Shown here: one piece after another, positions 26,478-33,832 of the stretch | Layout: the number at the start of each line of letters is the position of its first letter | Numbering within the stretch: position 1 is the stretch's first letter | Source: Bacillus mycoides | GTDB taxonomy: Bacteria; Bacillota; Bacilli; Bacillales; Bacillaceae_G | Assembly: GCF_001757995.1 (NCBI RefSeq) | Contig: NZ_LXLV01000011.1 | Span: forward strand, 1-58,661 | Length of the DNA stretch: 58,661 bases | Direction: 5' to 3' | The notes under the pieces: generated by a model | The model's input: only the letters and a program-made list of their open reading frames with translations | Told to the model about the DNA's origin: nothing | The model's database searches: none | Position numbers and translations under genes: made by a program

Positions 26478-27128
26478 ATGATTCAGCTCGCAAATGTAGC
26501 TAAGGAGTTTGGAAAGGAGAATTTTAATGCTTTAAAAGATATTAATCTTACAATAGAAAAAGGTGAAATGATAGCTATTATGGGGCCATCTGGTTCGGGG
26601 AAATCTACTCTTCTCAACATTATTGGCTTAATTGATAGTCCCTCTACTGGAAAATATTTTTTAGATGGAATGGATACTAGTAAATTAAAGTCAAACTATC
26701 ATAAGTATCGAAATAAGGAAGTTGGATTTGTGTTTCAGAACTTTTCGCTACTAGATGATTATACAATTATTGAAAATGTAATGCTTCCACTTGTATATAG
26801 AAGAATTTCTCATAAGAAACGTATGCAAATATCAAAAAGAATGCTTGAGATGGTAGGTTTGGAGAAGCATATAAATAAATATCCTTACGAGTTATCAGGA
26901 GGAGAACAGCAAAGGACAGCGATAGCAAGAGCATTAGCGCAAGATACAAAAATTATCTTAGCAGATGAGCCGACTGGTGCTCTTGATCAAGAAAATGGGA
27001 AAAAAATTATGAGCATTTTAAAAGAAATTAATAAACAAGGAAAAACGGTACTAGTTGTTACACATGATCAAAAGGTAGCTGAATATTGCCAGAGGACGAT
27101 ACGTTTGCTTGATGGCAATATTCAATAA
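26478..27128 (+). CDS. ABC transporter ATPase (LolD/MacB-type)
   Basis: 216 aa with a start immediately after the permease-2 stop. Walker A GPSGSGKST, Q-loop FVFQNFSLLDDYT, signature LSGGEQQRTAIARAL, Walker B IILADEPTGALD, H-loop VVTHDQ. The LADEPTGALD and GEQQR forms are characteristic of the MacB/LolD/bacteriocin-immunity group. It energises the two FtsX-like permeases. Last gene before a separate small gene with its own TATAAT box at 27138. Confidence 0.93.
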   Translation: MIQLANVAKEFGKENFNALKDINLTIEKGEMIAIMGPSGSGKSTLLNIIGLIDSPSTGKYFLDGMDTSKLKSNYHKYRNKEVGFVFQNFSLLDDYTIIENVMLPLVYRRISHKKRMQISKRMLEMVGLEKHINKYPYELSGGEQQRTAIARALAQDTKIILADEPTGALDQENGKKIMSILKEINKQGKTVLVVTHDQKVAEYCQRTIRLLDGNIQ

Positions 27129-27174
27129 TTTTTATGGTATAATATGGATAAAAGTGTGTGAAGGAATGATACAT

Positions 27175-27378
27175 ATGAAAAATGTATATAAAGGACTTAG
27201 ACATACTGGATTTACTGCAATGCTTATTTTTGGTGGTGTATTTCTACTTCGCTTGTTGATTCATGATGAAATGCTATTGGATCAGCTTATTGGGTTTAGT
27301 GTAGGAATGGTGATGGTTGTTTCTTCAGTTTTCATTCAAAAGTATAGTAAAGAATTACAGGCGAATGAAAAGTATTAA
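27175..27378 (+). CDS. 67-aa membrane protein, unknown
   Basis: ATG 27175 after GAAGGAATG; the upstream in-frame ATG at 27109 overlaps the ATPase gene and is not used here. Two hydrophobic helices (TAMLIFGGVFLLRLLI and IGFSVGMVMVVSSVFI) around a short acidic loop, then a polar tail. A TATAAT box (27138-27143) suggests its own promoter. It might be an accessory of the ABC locus or unrelated. Confidence 0.65.
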   Translation: MKNVYKGLRHTGFTAMLIFGGVFLLRLLIHDEMLLDQLIGFSVGMVMVVSSVFIQKYSKELQANEKY

Positions 27379-27441
27379 AGATTTTTAACTCCTTTTATAT
27401 TTTTCATAGTTAAGTAGTTTAGGCGTAGAGGAGGCTTTCAT

Positions 27442-27714
27442 ATGATTTTTTTATTTGCGGTATATTTTGTTTTTATTATGACATTGTTAATGACGTTTTT
27501 TCTTTCTAAAAGATCATATGAGAAGCCGTTTATTAAATATATACCAGCGTTCATATTGTTTATTTTGGCTTTCATTTCTTCTATTACGTTTGTATTTAAT
27601 AACGGAATGGGAGAGCTTATGATAGCAATCTTCTTAGGAGTTACGGCAATAGCGAACTTTTCCTTACTTCTTGTATTGAAAGTAGTTCGCGTAATTGTTG
27701 CAAAAGAAAAGTAG
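27442..27714 (+). CDS. 90-aa membrane protein, unknown
   Basis: ATG after AGAGGAGGCTTTC. Three hydrophobic segments, about residues 2-20, 33-51 and 57-83, separated by short basic loops. No recognised family. Followed by a strong terminator. Confidence 0.7.
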   Translation: MIFLFAVYFVFIMTLLMTFFLSKRSYEKPFIKYIPAFILFILAFISSITFVFNNGMGELMIAIFLGVTAIANFSLLLVLKVVRVIVAKEK

Positions 27715-27742
27715 AGCATCGGAATTCGATGCTCTACTTTTT
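27709..27742 (+). terminator. terminator of the 90-aa membrane gene
   Basis: Stem GTAGAGCATCG / CGATGCTCTAC with a T run. Confidence 0.92.
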
Positions 27743-27750
27743 TATTTATA

Positions 27751-27776
27751 AAAAAACCCTCATAACGAGGGTTTTT
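27751..27776 (-). terminator. terminator of the purine permease gene
   Basis: Stem AACCCTC / GAGGGTT flanked by A and T runs; on the minus strand it directly follows, and touches, the permease stop. Confidence 0.9.
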
Positions 27777-29076
27777 AATGTGGTAAGAAAACTAATTGAT
27801 AAGCGAACAAGATCCCGAATAAATACACAAGTGGGTGAACAGCACGGAATTGTCCTTTTGCCACTTTCATAAGTGGGTATGAAATAAATCCAAGTGCAAT
27901 ACCTGTTGAGATACTTGATGTAAGTGGCATGCTTAAGATTACTAAAAATGCTGGGAATGCTTCATCGAATGTATCCCAATCGATGTGGCGAACTGAGCCC
28001 ATCATAAGACTACCAACGATAATTAATGATGGTGCTGTAATAGCTGAAACGCCAGAAACAGCGCTCACTAACGGTCCGAAGAATGCTGCTAATGCAAATA
28101 GAACAGCTACTGTAACAGTTGTTAAACCAGTACGACCACCAGCTGCAACACCAGCAGATGATTCAATGTAAGCTGTTGATGGTGTTGTTCCGAACATAGC
28201 TCCAATTGTTGCTGAGAATGAGTCAGATAGAAGAGCTCGTCCTGCTTTTGGAAGCTTTCCATCTTTCATAAATCCACCTTGTTGTGCTACACCAAGTAAT
28301 GTTCCAGTTGTATCAAATAGTGTAACGAGGAAGAATGAGAACACAACGCCGTATAATCCGTAGTTAATTACATCAGATACAGCAGTAATTGGATTTGAAA
28401 CGATAATTCCTTCTGGTAATCCAGGCATTGATGTAACGCCGTTTGAGAACGTTAATTGCCCTGTGAAGTAAGCGATAATACCAGTTAATAACATTCCGAT
28501 AAATAGTGCCCCGTTTATATTTAAAGACATAAGGATAATTGTAATTCCAAGGCCAGCTAATGCTAGTAGAACTGGAGCAGAGTGAAGATCACCAAGCCCA
28601 ACTAAGTTTGCATCATTTTTTGTAACAATTCCCGTTAAGCGCAAACCGATAAAAGCAATAAAAAGACCGATACCAGCAGTAAGTGCATGTTTTAAGTTTT
28701 CAGGAATTACTTCCATTAATTTCGTACGGAAAGATGTGAATGATAACAAAATTAAAATCATACCTGCTACGAATACAGCAGAGAATGCAATCGCGAAAGT
28801 CATGCCTTCATGAGCTTTTACAACAGAATAAGAGAAATAAGCATTTAATCCCATACCCGGTGCAATTGCGATTGGTAAGTTTGTAAAGATTGCCATAAAT
28901 AATGTTCCGACAACAGCGGCGATAATTGTAGCTGTAAATGCTTGTTCAAATGGAACGCCTGCATCCCCAAGGATGACAGGGTTTACGACAATGATATATG
29001 CCATTGTTAAAAAGGTAATAATACCTGCCATAATTTCAGTTTTAATAGAAGTTTTATGTTTTGAAAGGTTAAACAT
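27775..29076 (-). CDS. guanine/hypoxanthine permease (NCS2, AzgA type; PbuG/PbuO-like)
   Basis: 433 aa, ATG after AAAGGATG. AzgA-type nucleobase permease: N-terminal TEIMAGIITFLTMAYIIVVNP, APGMGLNAYFSY and later FGTTPSTAYIESSAGVAAGGRTGLT are diagnostic. About 12-14 membrane segments. It imports purine bases with protons or cations. No purine riboswitch is visible in the 224-bp leader. Two CGAATATT-type motifs there resemble half PurR boxes but are imperfect. Confidence 0.93.
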   Translation of the reverse strand: MFNLSKHKTSIKTEIMAGIITFLTMAYIIVVNPVILGDAGVPFEQAFTATIIAAVVGTLFMAIFTNLPIAIAPGMGLNAYFSYSVVKAHEGMTFAIAFSAVFVAGMILILLSFTSFRTKLMEVIPENLKHALTAGIGLFIAFIGLRLTGIVTKNDANLVGLGDLHSAPVLLALAGLGITIILMSLNINGALFIGMLLTGIIAYFTGQLTFSNGVTSMPGLPEGIIVSNPITAVSDVINYGLYGVVFSFFLVTLFDTTGTLLGVAQQGGFMKDGKLPKAGRALLSDSFSATIGAMFGTTPSTAYIESSAGVAAGGRTGLTTVTVAVLFALAAFFGPLVSAVSGVSAITAPSLIIVGSLMMGSVRHIDWDTFDEAFPAFLVILSMPLTSSISTGIALGFISYPLMKVAKGQFRAVHPLVYLFGILFAYQLVFLPH

Positions 29077-29300
29077 ATAAACATCCTTTCTTTTTACGAA
29101 TAATTTTCACAACAGTTATATATAATATTCGTTTTTTATCTATTTTGCAATAGTTTTGCATAAAAACTTTAGAATAACTCATATTTTATGTCTTAAATTC
29201 GAATATTAACCGTAAAATTGCGTGTGAATAGCGGTTTTTTAATGTGTAAGTAGTTTTTATTATTGTGCACATTATAAGGGGAAAGGAGTTGAAGGAAGTT

Positions 29301-30167
29301 ATGCCGCAGCAAAAAAACTTTTTAACGATGCCAGCGCAGCATCAAAATAAACAGCCTGGTATTGAATCGTTAATGAATCCTCTTCCAAAGTTTGAAGATC
29401 CAAATTATAAAGGAAGCGAAAAGTTAAAAGGAAAGAATGTGTTAATTACAGGGGGAGATAGTGGGATTGGACGAGCTGTGTCCATCGCTTTTGCAAAAGA
29501 GGGAGCAAATATTGCGATTGCTTATTTAGATGAGGATGAAGATGCAAATGTGACGAAACAACTTGTTGAAAAAGAAGGCGTGGATTGTGTATTACTGCCG
29601 GGGGATTTGAGTATTGAACAACATTGTAAAGATATTGTGGAAGAGACCGCCCGGCAGCTGGGAAGTTTAAATGTTCTTGTGAATAACGTCGCACAGCAAT
29701 ATCCGCAGCAAGGGCTAGAGTATATCACAGCGGAACAGCTAGAAACGACATTCCGTATTAATATTTTTTCTTATTTTCATGTTACAAAAGCAGCACTCTC
29801 TCATTTAAAGCAAGGTGATGTAATTATAAACACGGCATCTATCGTTGCGTATGAAGGAAATGAAACGTTGATCGATTATTCTGCAACGAAAGGAGCAATT
29901 GTCGCTTTTACAAGATCGCTATCTCAGTCGTTAGTACAAAAAGGAATTCGTGTAAATGGTGTTGCACCAGGCCCAATTTGGACACCGCTTATTCCATCCA
30001 GTTTTGATGAGAAAAAAGTATCACAGTTTGGGAGCAATGTTCCTATGCAAAGGCCTGGTCAGCCGTATGAATTAGCGCCTGCATATGTATATTTGGCGTC
30101 TAGTGATTCGGCATATGTGACAGGGCAAATGATACATGTAAATGGTGGCGTTATTGTAAATGGATAG
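29301..30167 (+). CDS. short-chain dehydrogenase/reductase (YhdF/YhxC-like)
   Basis: 288 aa from ATG 29301; a longer frame reaches GTG 29265 but the strong AAAGGAG lies between. Classical SDR: TGGDSGIGRA (cofactor loop), NNVAQQ in place of NNAG, catalytic Ser in TASIV and YSATKGA (Y-x-x-x-K), then PGPIWTPL. The ~45-residue N-terminal extension ending in NPLPKFEDPNYKGSEKLKGK is typical of the Bacillus general-stress SDRs YhdF, YhxC and YdaD. Substrate unknown. Confidence 0.92.
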   Translation: MPQQKNFLTMPAQHQNKQPGIESLMNPLPKFEDPNYKGSEKLKGKNVLITGGDSGIGRAVSIAFAKEGANIAIAYLDEDEDANVTKQLVEKEGVDCVLLPGDLSIEQHCKDIVEETARQLGSLNVLVNNVAQQYPQQGLEYITAEQLETTFRINIFSYFHVTKAALSHLKQGDVIINTASIVAYEGNETLIDYSATKGAIVAFTRSLSQSLVQKGIRVNGVAPGPIWTPLIPSSFDEKKVSQFGSNVPMQRPGQPYELAPAYVYLASSDSAYVTGQMIHVNGGVIVNG

Positions 30168-30202
30168 TTTTCATTTATAAGAGCAAAGTAAAGCTAATTG
30201 CA

Positions 30203-30360
30203 TTTATCCCGCTATTTGCGGACAGTAAGACTCCACCTCAAAATTTGGCTGGAGAAAAGAAGTTAGATGGGAGTCGGGCTGCCCGTAAACGCCCGATTGG
30301 TGAAGGCTAATAATCAGTGGGGGATGAACAGAACCCCCACTGATTAAAGTTTCACTTTAT
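30203..30360 (+). repeat. bcr1-type dispersed repeat, copy B (complete)
   Basis: 158 bp bounded by TTTAT on both sides. Blocks: CCCGCTATTTGCGGACAGTA, CTCAAAATTTGGCTGGAG, AAGTTAGATGGGAGTC, GCCCGATTGGTGAAGGCT, then a hairpin AATCAGTGGGGG / CCCCCACTGATT, then AAAGTTTCAC. It lies between the SDR gene and the L,D-transpeptidase gene, 28 bp ahead of the latter's start. Confidence 0.92.
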
Positions 30361-30388
30361 TATGATGTTAGTGCTAGGGAGGATTTAG

Positions 30389-31150
30389 ATGAAGAAAGTA
30401 TGGTTTATCGTAATCCTATTTTTCTGCCTGCCAGCTAGCGTTTTTGCTAATACAGATCATTTAATATTAGTTAACCTTACGACGAATCAGCTGTCTTTTT
30501 TTGAAGAGGGAAACTATACTAGAACTTTTCCGATAACGACAGGAAGAGATAGCACCCCGACGCCTGAAGGGAATTTTTGTATTATAACTAAATATAAAAA
30601 TAAAGAATACCATCGTAAAAAAATACCTGGGGGTGCACCGAATAATCCTCTCGGTACAAGATGGCTAGGTCTGGATAAAAAGGAATATGCCATTCACGGG
30701 ACAAATCGTGAAGGAACGATTGGAAGTCGGGAATCAAATGGTTGTATTCGCATGCACGATCGGGACATACAATGGTTATACGACCGGGTACAATTACAGA
30801 CAAAAGTAATTATTTCTCGTTTTCATACGAGTCCCGAATATGAAGCTTATAAGCTTGGTTATCGTGTTGTGAGCTGGAATGGTCGTAAAGTAGAAGAAGA
30901 ACAAATTGGAATGCTTACGTTAGTAGATCGTGTAAATATATATTGGCAAGAACCAAATGGACAATTAACGAAAGTAAAAACGGTATTGCCAAATGAAAAA
31001 TACGCAGTGTATTCCAAACGAAAAGATGGAACCTATTATATAGGAAACAATTTGTATATTGTAGAGGAAACGGGAGAAAAAATTCGTTATGAGCAATTAC
31101 CTTATTCGATTTTAAGTAATATATATAAGCGGAAATATAATATTCCATAA
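30389..31150 (+). CDS. L,D-transpeptidase (YkuD family)
   Basis: 253 aa, ATG after AGGGAGGATTT, just behind a bcr1 copy. Signal peptide 1-20 (ends SVFA). YkuD domain at about 23-145 with His103 (IHGT) and catalytic Cys119 in SNGCIRM. It forms or swaps peptidoglycan cross-links or attaches proteins at mDAP outside the membrane. The C-terminal ~100 residues (YRVVSWNGRKVEEEQIG onward) are an additional domain, perhaps wall-binding, without a motif I recognise. Confidence 0.93.
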   Translation: MKKVWFIVILFFCLPASVFANTDHLILVNLTTNQLSFFEEGNYTRTFPITTGRDSTPTPEGNFCIITKYKNKEYHRKKIPGGAPNNPLGTRWLGLDKKEYAIHGTNREGTIGSRESNGCIRMHDRDIQWLYDRVQLQTKVIISRFHTSPEYEAYKLGYRVVSWNGRKVEEEQIGMLTLVDRVNIYWQEPNGQLTKVKTVLPNEKYAVYSKRKDGTYYIGNNLYIVEETGEKIRYEQLPYSILSNIYKRKYNIP

Positions 31151-31151
31151 T

Positions 31152-31175
31152 AGCTACCGTGTATAGGCGGTAGCT
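31152..31175 (+). terminator. terminator of the L,D-transpeptidase gene
   Basis: Stem AGCTACCG / CGGTAGCT; the T run is short and interrupted. Confidence 0.72.
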
Positions 31176-31313
31176 TATTTGTGATGAAGTTTAGTTGTTT
31201 TTATTGATTTCATACCAATCGCGTGTCTACAAATAGTAAGATGAAAAAATTGAAACAGCAACTATTATGTTTTGGTGAATATAATACAGTACAGATTGGG
31301 AGGCGGTCACATT

Positions 31314-31565
31314 ATGAAAAGTGAATTTGCATTTAAAATTTTCTTAATCACGACTTGTTTATTTATCGTGTATTTATATGCGTTACTCGTCTTCTCCTTT
31401 TATGTTCCATATATTGATTTAATATTGTTCGTCGGATTTATTTGGGCATTTGTTAAAGCGAGGGAAGGGGAGAAGAGTGTATATCGACGCATTACTTTAT
31501 GCGGGACGGTCCTTCTCGTTATTTTGTACTTTTTTATGATGCATGATGTTTGGAGGGGAATGTAA
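31314..31565 (+). CDS. 83-aa membrane protein, unknown
   Basis: ATG 31314 after GGGAGGCGGTCAC; an upstream TTG in frame (31272) has no RBS. Three hydrophobic segments (about 8-29, 33-48 and 59-77) with a charged loop KAREGEKSVYRR before the third. No family recognised. Ends at a terminator shared with the convergent DUF1540 gene. Confidence 0.7.
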   Translation: MKSEFAFKIFLITTCLFIVYLYALLVFSFYVPYIDLILFVGFIWAFVKAREGEKSVYRRITLCGTVLLVILYFFMMHDVWRGM

Positions 31566-31593
31566 AAAAGCATACGACTAATCGTATGCTTTT
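31564..31593. terminator. bidirectional terminator
   Basis: Stem AAAAAGCATACGA / TCGTATGCTTTT between convergent genes. Confidence 0.88.
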
Positions 31594-31597
31594 ACGT

Positions 31598-31813
31598 TTA
31601 ATATTTCGGTTTAAATGTATGACAACACGTTTCTACACTCGTTGTTACAGAACTTTCAAGCGTCTCGTTTGTTAAAGTAGCGCTTGTATACGAACTGTTT
31701 TCAATTTGACCTGCTTCTTGTGCATCAGGTTGAACAACAATTGCACTTGCTTGACAAAAGTTACCTTGTCCCCAAAATGAACAATTGGAAACCGAGCATT
31801 TCACTTCTGGCAT
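31598..31813 (-). CDS. DUF1540 small cysteine-rich protein
   Basis: 71 aa, ATG after GAGGAGGGGG. The N-terminus VKCSVSNCSFW and the later GNFCQASAI match the DUF1540 pattern (C-x4-C-x~10-C), and CCHTFKPKY near the end supplies two more Cys. Five Cys in 71 residues suggest metal or disulfide binding. Function unknown; such proteins are often linked with sporulation in Bacillus. Confidence 0.82.
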   Translation of the reverse strand: MPEVKCSVSNCSFWGQGNFCQASAIVVQPDAQEAGQIENSSYTSATLTNETLESSVTTSVETCCHTFKPKY

Positions 31814-31885
31814 AAAACCCCCTCCTCATACATTAGTGTGGGATTTTACACCCATTTCATGTATAGAAGGAGTTTCCTTTTCTTA

Positions 31886-32305
31886 TTATTTTTTTGTTTG
31901 CTCAAACCATTCTTTGAACTTTTCTTTCGGTTGTTCACCGCTAATACGGCTTACTTCTTTGCCATCTTTAAAATGAATGATTGTTGGAGTTCCTGTAATT
32001 TTATATTCATCCCAAGGAGCATCTAATTTTTCAATATCCATAACTTTCATATCAACATTCAAGTCTTTAGCCATTGGTACTACGATAGGAGATAATTTTT
32101 GGCAATGAACGCAAGATGTTTGATAAAAGTATACTGTTTGTTCTTTTTTATCTTCTAAATTTTTATTGAGATTCTCAAGAGAAATTTTATTTGAGTAGTA
32201 ATCTTTTTCATTTGTCGATGCGCTTTTCTTTTCCATTTGTGTTACAGCAAAAATTGCTGCGAATAAGATGATAATAATACCGCCAAATATAAGCATTTTT
32301 TTCAT
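31886..32305 (-). CDS. membrane-anchored thioredoxin-like oxidoreductase (BdbA-like)
   Basis: 139 aa. N-terminal membrane anchor (about 4-22) followed by a thioredoxin fold with active site C65-V-H-C68 and the cis-Pro loop TGTPTI. The domain faces the outside. The gene follows bdbC by 12 nt, the same pairing as BdbB-BdbA in B. subtilis, so it is probably re-oxidised by the BdbC-like protein and introduces disulfides into exported proteins. Confidence 0.9.
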   Translation of the reverse strand: MKKMLIFGGIIIILFAAIFAVTQMEKKSASTNEKDYYSNKISLENLNKNLEDKKEQTVYFYQTSCVHCQKLSPIVVPMAKDLNVDMKVMDIEKLDAPWDEYKITGTPTIIHFKDGKEVSRISGEQPKEKFKEWFEQTKK

Positions 32306-32317
32306 TCTTTCATCTCC

Positions 32318-32737
32318 TTATTTGTTTTTAATTACAATAAAGCTGCAAATAGCGATTGTGATAAAGCCGATAAGTGCTAAAAACGGGATTGTCACAAAGC
32401 CGAACCAGTTTATGTATTCTCCCGTACAAGGTACGCGTCCGCAAGCTGCTCCTGCAGCTGATAGTGCTGAAATTTTTTGAATTGCATAGTGATATAAAGA
32501 AATACAAGCACCAATACTTGCAATTGGTAAGGAATAACTTGCAATACGATAATCTTTTTTTACTACAGCAATGCCGAGCCATAAAACGAATGGATACATA
32601 AAGATACGTTGATACCAACAAAGGACACAAGGCTCAAATTTCATGATTTCGGAAAAGTATAGGCTACCTAGCGTAGCAATAAAAGAAGCTCCCCATGCAG
32701 TAAATAAAGCATACTCTTGCTTTTTTTCTCGTCCCAT
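32318..32737 (-). CDS. bdbC: disulfide bond formation protein BdbC/DsbB family
   Basis: 139 aa with four membrane helices. The DsbB cysteine pairs are present: C37-V-L-C40 in the first outer loop and C99/C104 in the second (AACGRVPC). It passes electrons from its thioredoxin-like partner to quinone. First gene of the two-gene redox unit. Confidence 0.93.
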   Translation of the reverse strand: MGREKKQEYALFTAWGASFIATLGSLYFSEIMKFEPCVLCWYQRIFMYPFVLWLGIAVVKKDYRIASYSLPIASIGACISLYHYAIQKISALSAAGAACGRVPCTGEYINWFGFVTIPFLALIGFITIAICSFIVIKNK

Positions 32738-32815
32738 ATTTTATACCTCACTTATAATAGTTACATACTAAATTATAGTATGAAGTAGCACAGAAAAGAA
32801 AGAGAAAATATGTTT

Positions 32816-32852
32816 ATCAATAAAAGTTTTGTAAAAGAAAACTTTTATTGAT
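32816..32852. repeat. perfect 15-bp inverted repeat upstream of bdbC
   Basis: Arms ATCAATAAAAGTTTT and AAAACTTTTATTGAT around a 7-nt loop, 79 bp ahead of the bdbC start. AT-rich and without an adjacent T run, so it may be an operator or an RNA hairpin instead of a plain terminator. Confidence 0.75.
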
Positions 32853-32867
32853 ATAAAAATGTTCAAA

Positions 32868-32900
32868 AAAGCGCCATTCTCTAAGAGAGAATAGCGCTAT
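32868..32900 (-). terminator. terminator of the 83-aa gene
   Basis: Long stem AGCGCCATTCTCT / AGAGAATAGCGCT (one bulge); followed by T-rich sequence on the minus strand. Confidence 0.8.
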
Positions 32901-32903
32901 ATT

Positions 32904-33155
32904 TTACATTTGAATTTGCTCTACTACTTCTTCTACATGTGACTTCTGGGATGCATGGTCAATATATTGAAATAGGAGCTGCAATTGTTTGTCAACTTCT
33001 GGCAATTCTTTACTGTATTGATAAGCGTGTAAAAAGTGTTCAATACGCTTAGAAAATAGTTGATCATTCGTTTGAACCATTAAAACGAGTAGTTTATCCC
33101 AATTACAGCAATACGTGTAATAGAGAGCTTTGTCATAGTCGTTATATGTTTGCAC
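32904..33155 (-). CDS. 83-aa YhdB-like protein, function unknown
   Basis: Starts at GTG with AAGGAGG upstream. Begins MQTYNDYDKALYYTYCCNWD and continues with a helical Leu-rich part and an acidic end. The start resembles the YhdB family of Bacillus as I remember it; I cannot verify that here. No signal or membrane segment. Monocistronic with its own terminator. Confidence 0.65.
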   Translation of the reverse strand: MQTYNDYDKALYYTYCCNWDKLLVLMVQTNDQLFSKRIEHFLHAYQYSKELPEVDKQLQLLFQYIDHASQKSHVEEVVEQIQM

Positions 33156-33251
33156 TGTGTACCCTCCTTACCGAAGAGTTATATATAGTGTGTGACAAGC
33201 GAGGAGAAATACACTTGAAAGAATTTGTTAAGAAAAAAAGTGAATGAAAAG

Positions 33252-33279
33252 AAAAAAACGAGGAGTCTCCTCGTTTTTT
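33252..33279 (-). terminator. terminator of the PCYCGC lipoprotein gene
   Basis: AAAAAACGAGGA / TCCTCGTTTTTT, a near-perfect hairpin immediately after the stop codon on the minus strand. Confidence 0.88.
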
Positions 33280-33787
33280 AAGCTTTTGGCATTGGCGTAG
33301 GTGTTGGTTTCCCATATCCTTCTTTGTATTTATTATCAATATAATTACGAATTTCAAGCGTTGATTTTCCTTTTTGTTTCATCGAAGCAGATTCAACTGC
33401 GATTTCTAAGCAATTTACACAAGTTGTTGCATGGGAATCCCAAACAACTTCACCATTCTTTTTGATTTCACGAATAAAGCAATTTTTATTATTTTTATGT
33501 CCTACACTTTCACCACACCCGCAGTAACAAGGAATCCAATCCAATAGTTCAGCATTTTGTCCAGCGACAGTATAGATGTCTTTCATTTGTGGATCAAGTT
33601 TGTCTAGGAAGGCCGGAAGTGTGTCGACTCCTTTTGTCTTTTCTTGAATGTCAGCTTGCTGAGTGTGCGATGCGTGGTCATGCTCTTCTTTTGATTCAGA
33701 AGATTTTTTTTCATTTGTACCAGTACTCCCGCATCCAGTAAGAATTAAGCTCAGTACTACAAGTAAAGAAAATACATACTTTTTCAT
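33278..33787 (-). CDS. PCYCGC-motif lipoprotein
   Basis: 169 aa, ATG after AAAGGGGACAAGCG. Lipobox LTGC with Cys19. A His/Asp/Glu-rich linker (about 30-50) is followed by the domain that names the family: PCYCGCG with C87, C89 and C91, then C103, then C123-x-x-C126 (ATTCVNC). The Cys arrangement suggests metal (copper or iron) binding or redox work at the outer membrane face; it has no established function. It lies near BdbC and its thioredoxin-like partner, which could handle its disulfides. Confidence 0.85.
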   Translation of the reverse strand: MKKYVFSLLVVLSLILTGCGSTGTNEKKSSESKEEHDHASHTQQADIQEKTKGVDTLPAFLDKLDPQMKDIYTVAGQNAELLDWIPCYCGCGESVGHKNNKNCFIREIKKNGEVVWDSHATTCVNCLEIAVESASMKQKGKSTLEIRNYIDNKYKEGYGKPTPTPMPKA

Positions 33788-33832
33788 TCGCTTGTCCCCT
33801 TTACAAATGTATTAATAAAATTGTATCAAATA

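Noticed and set aside
29077-29264. Purine riboswitch ahead of the NCS2 permease
   Set aside because: None of the conserved loop or junction sequences of the purine aptamer is visible on the minus strand.
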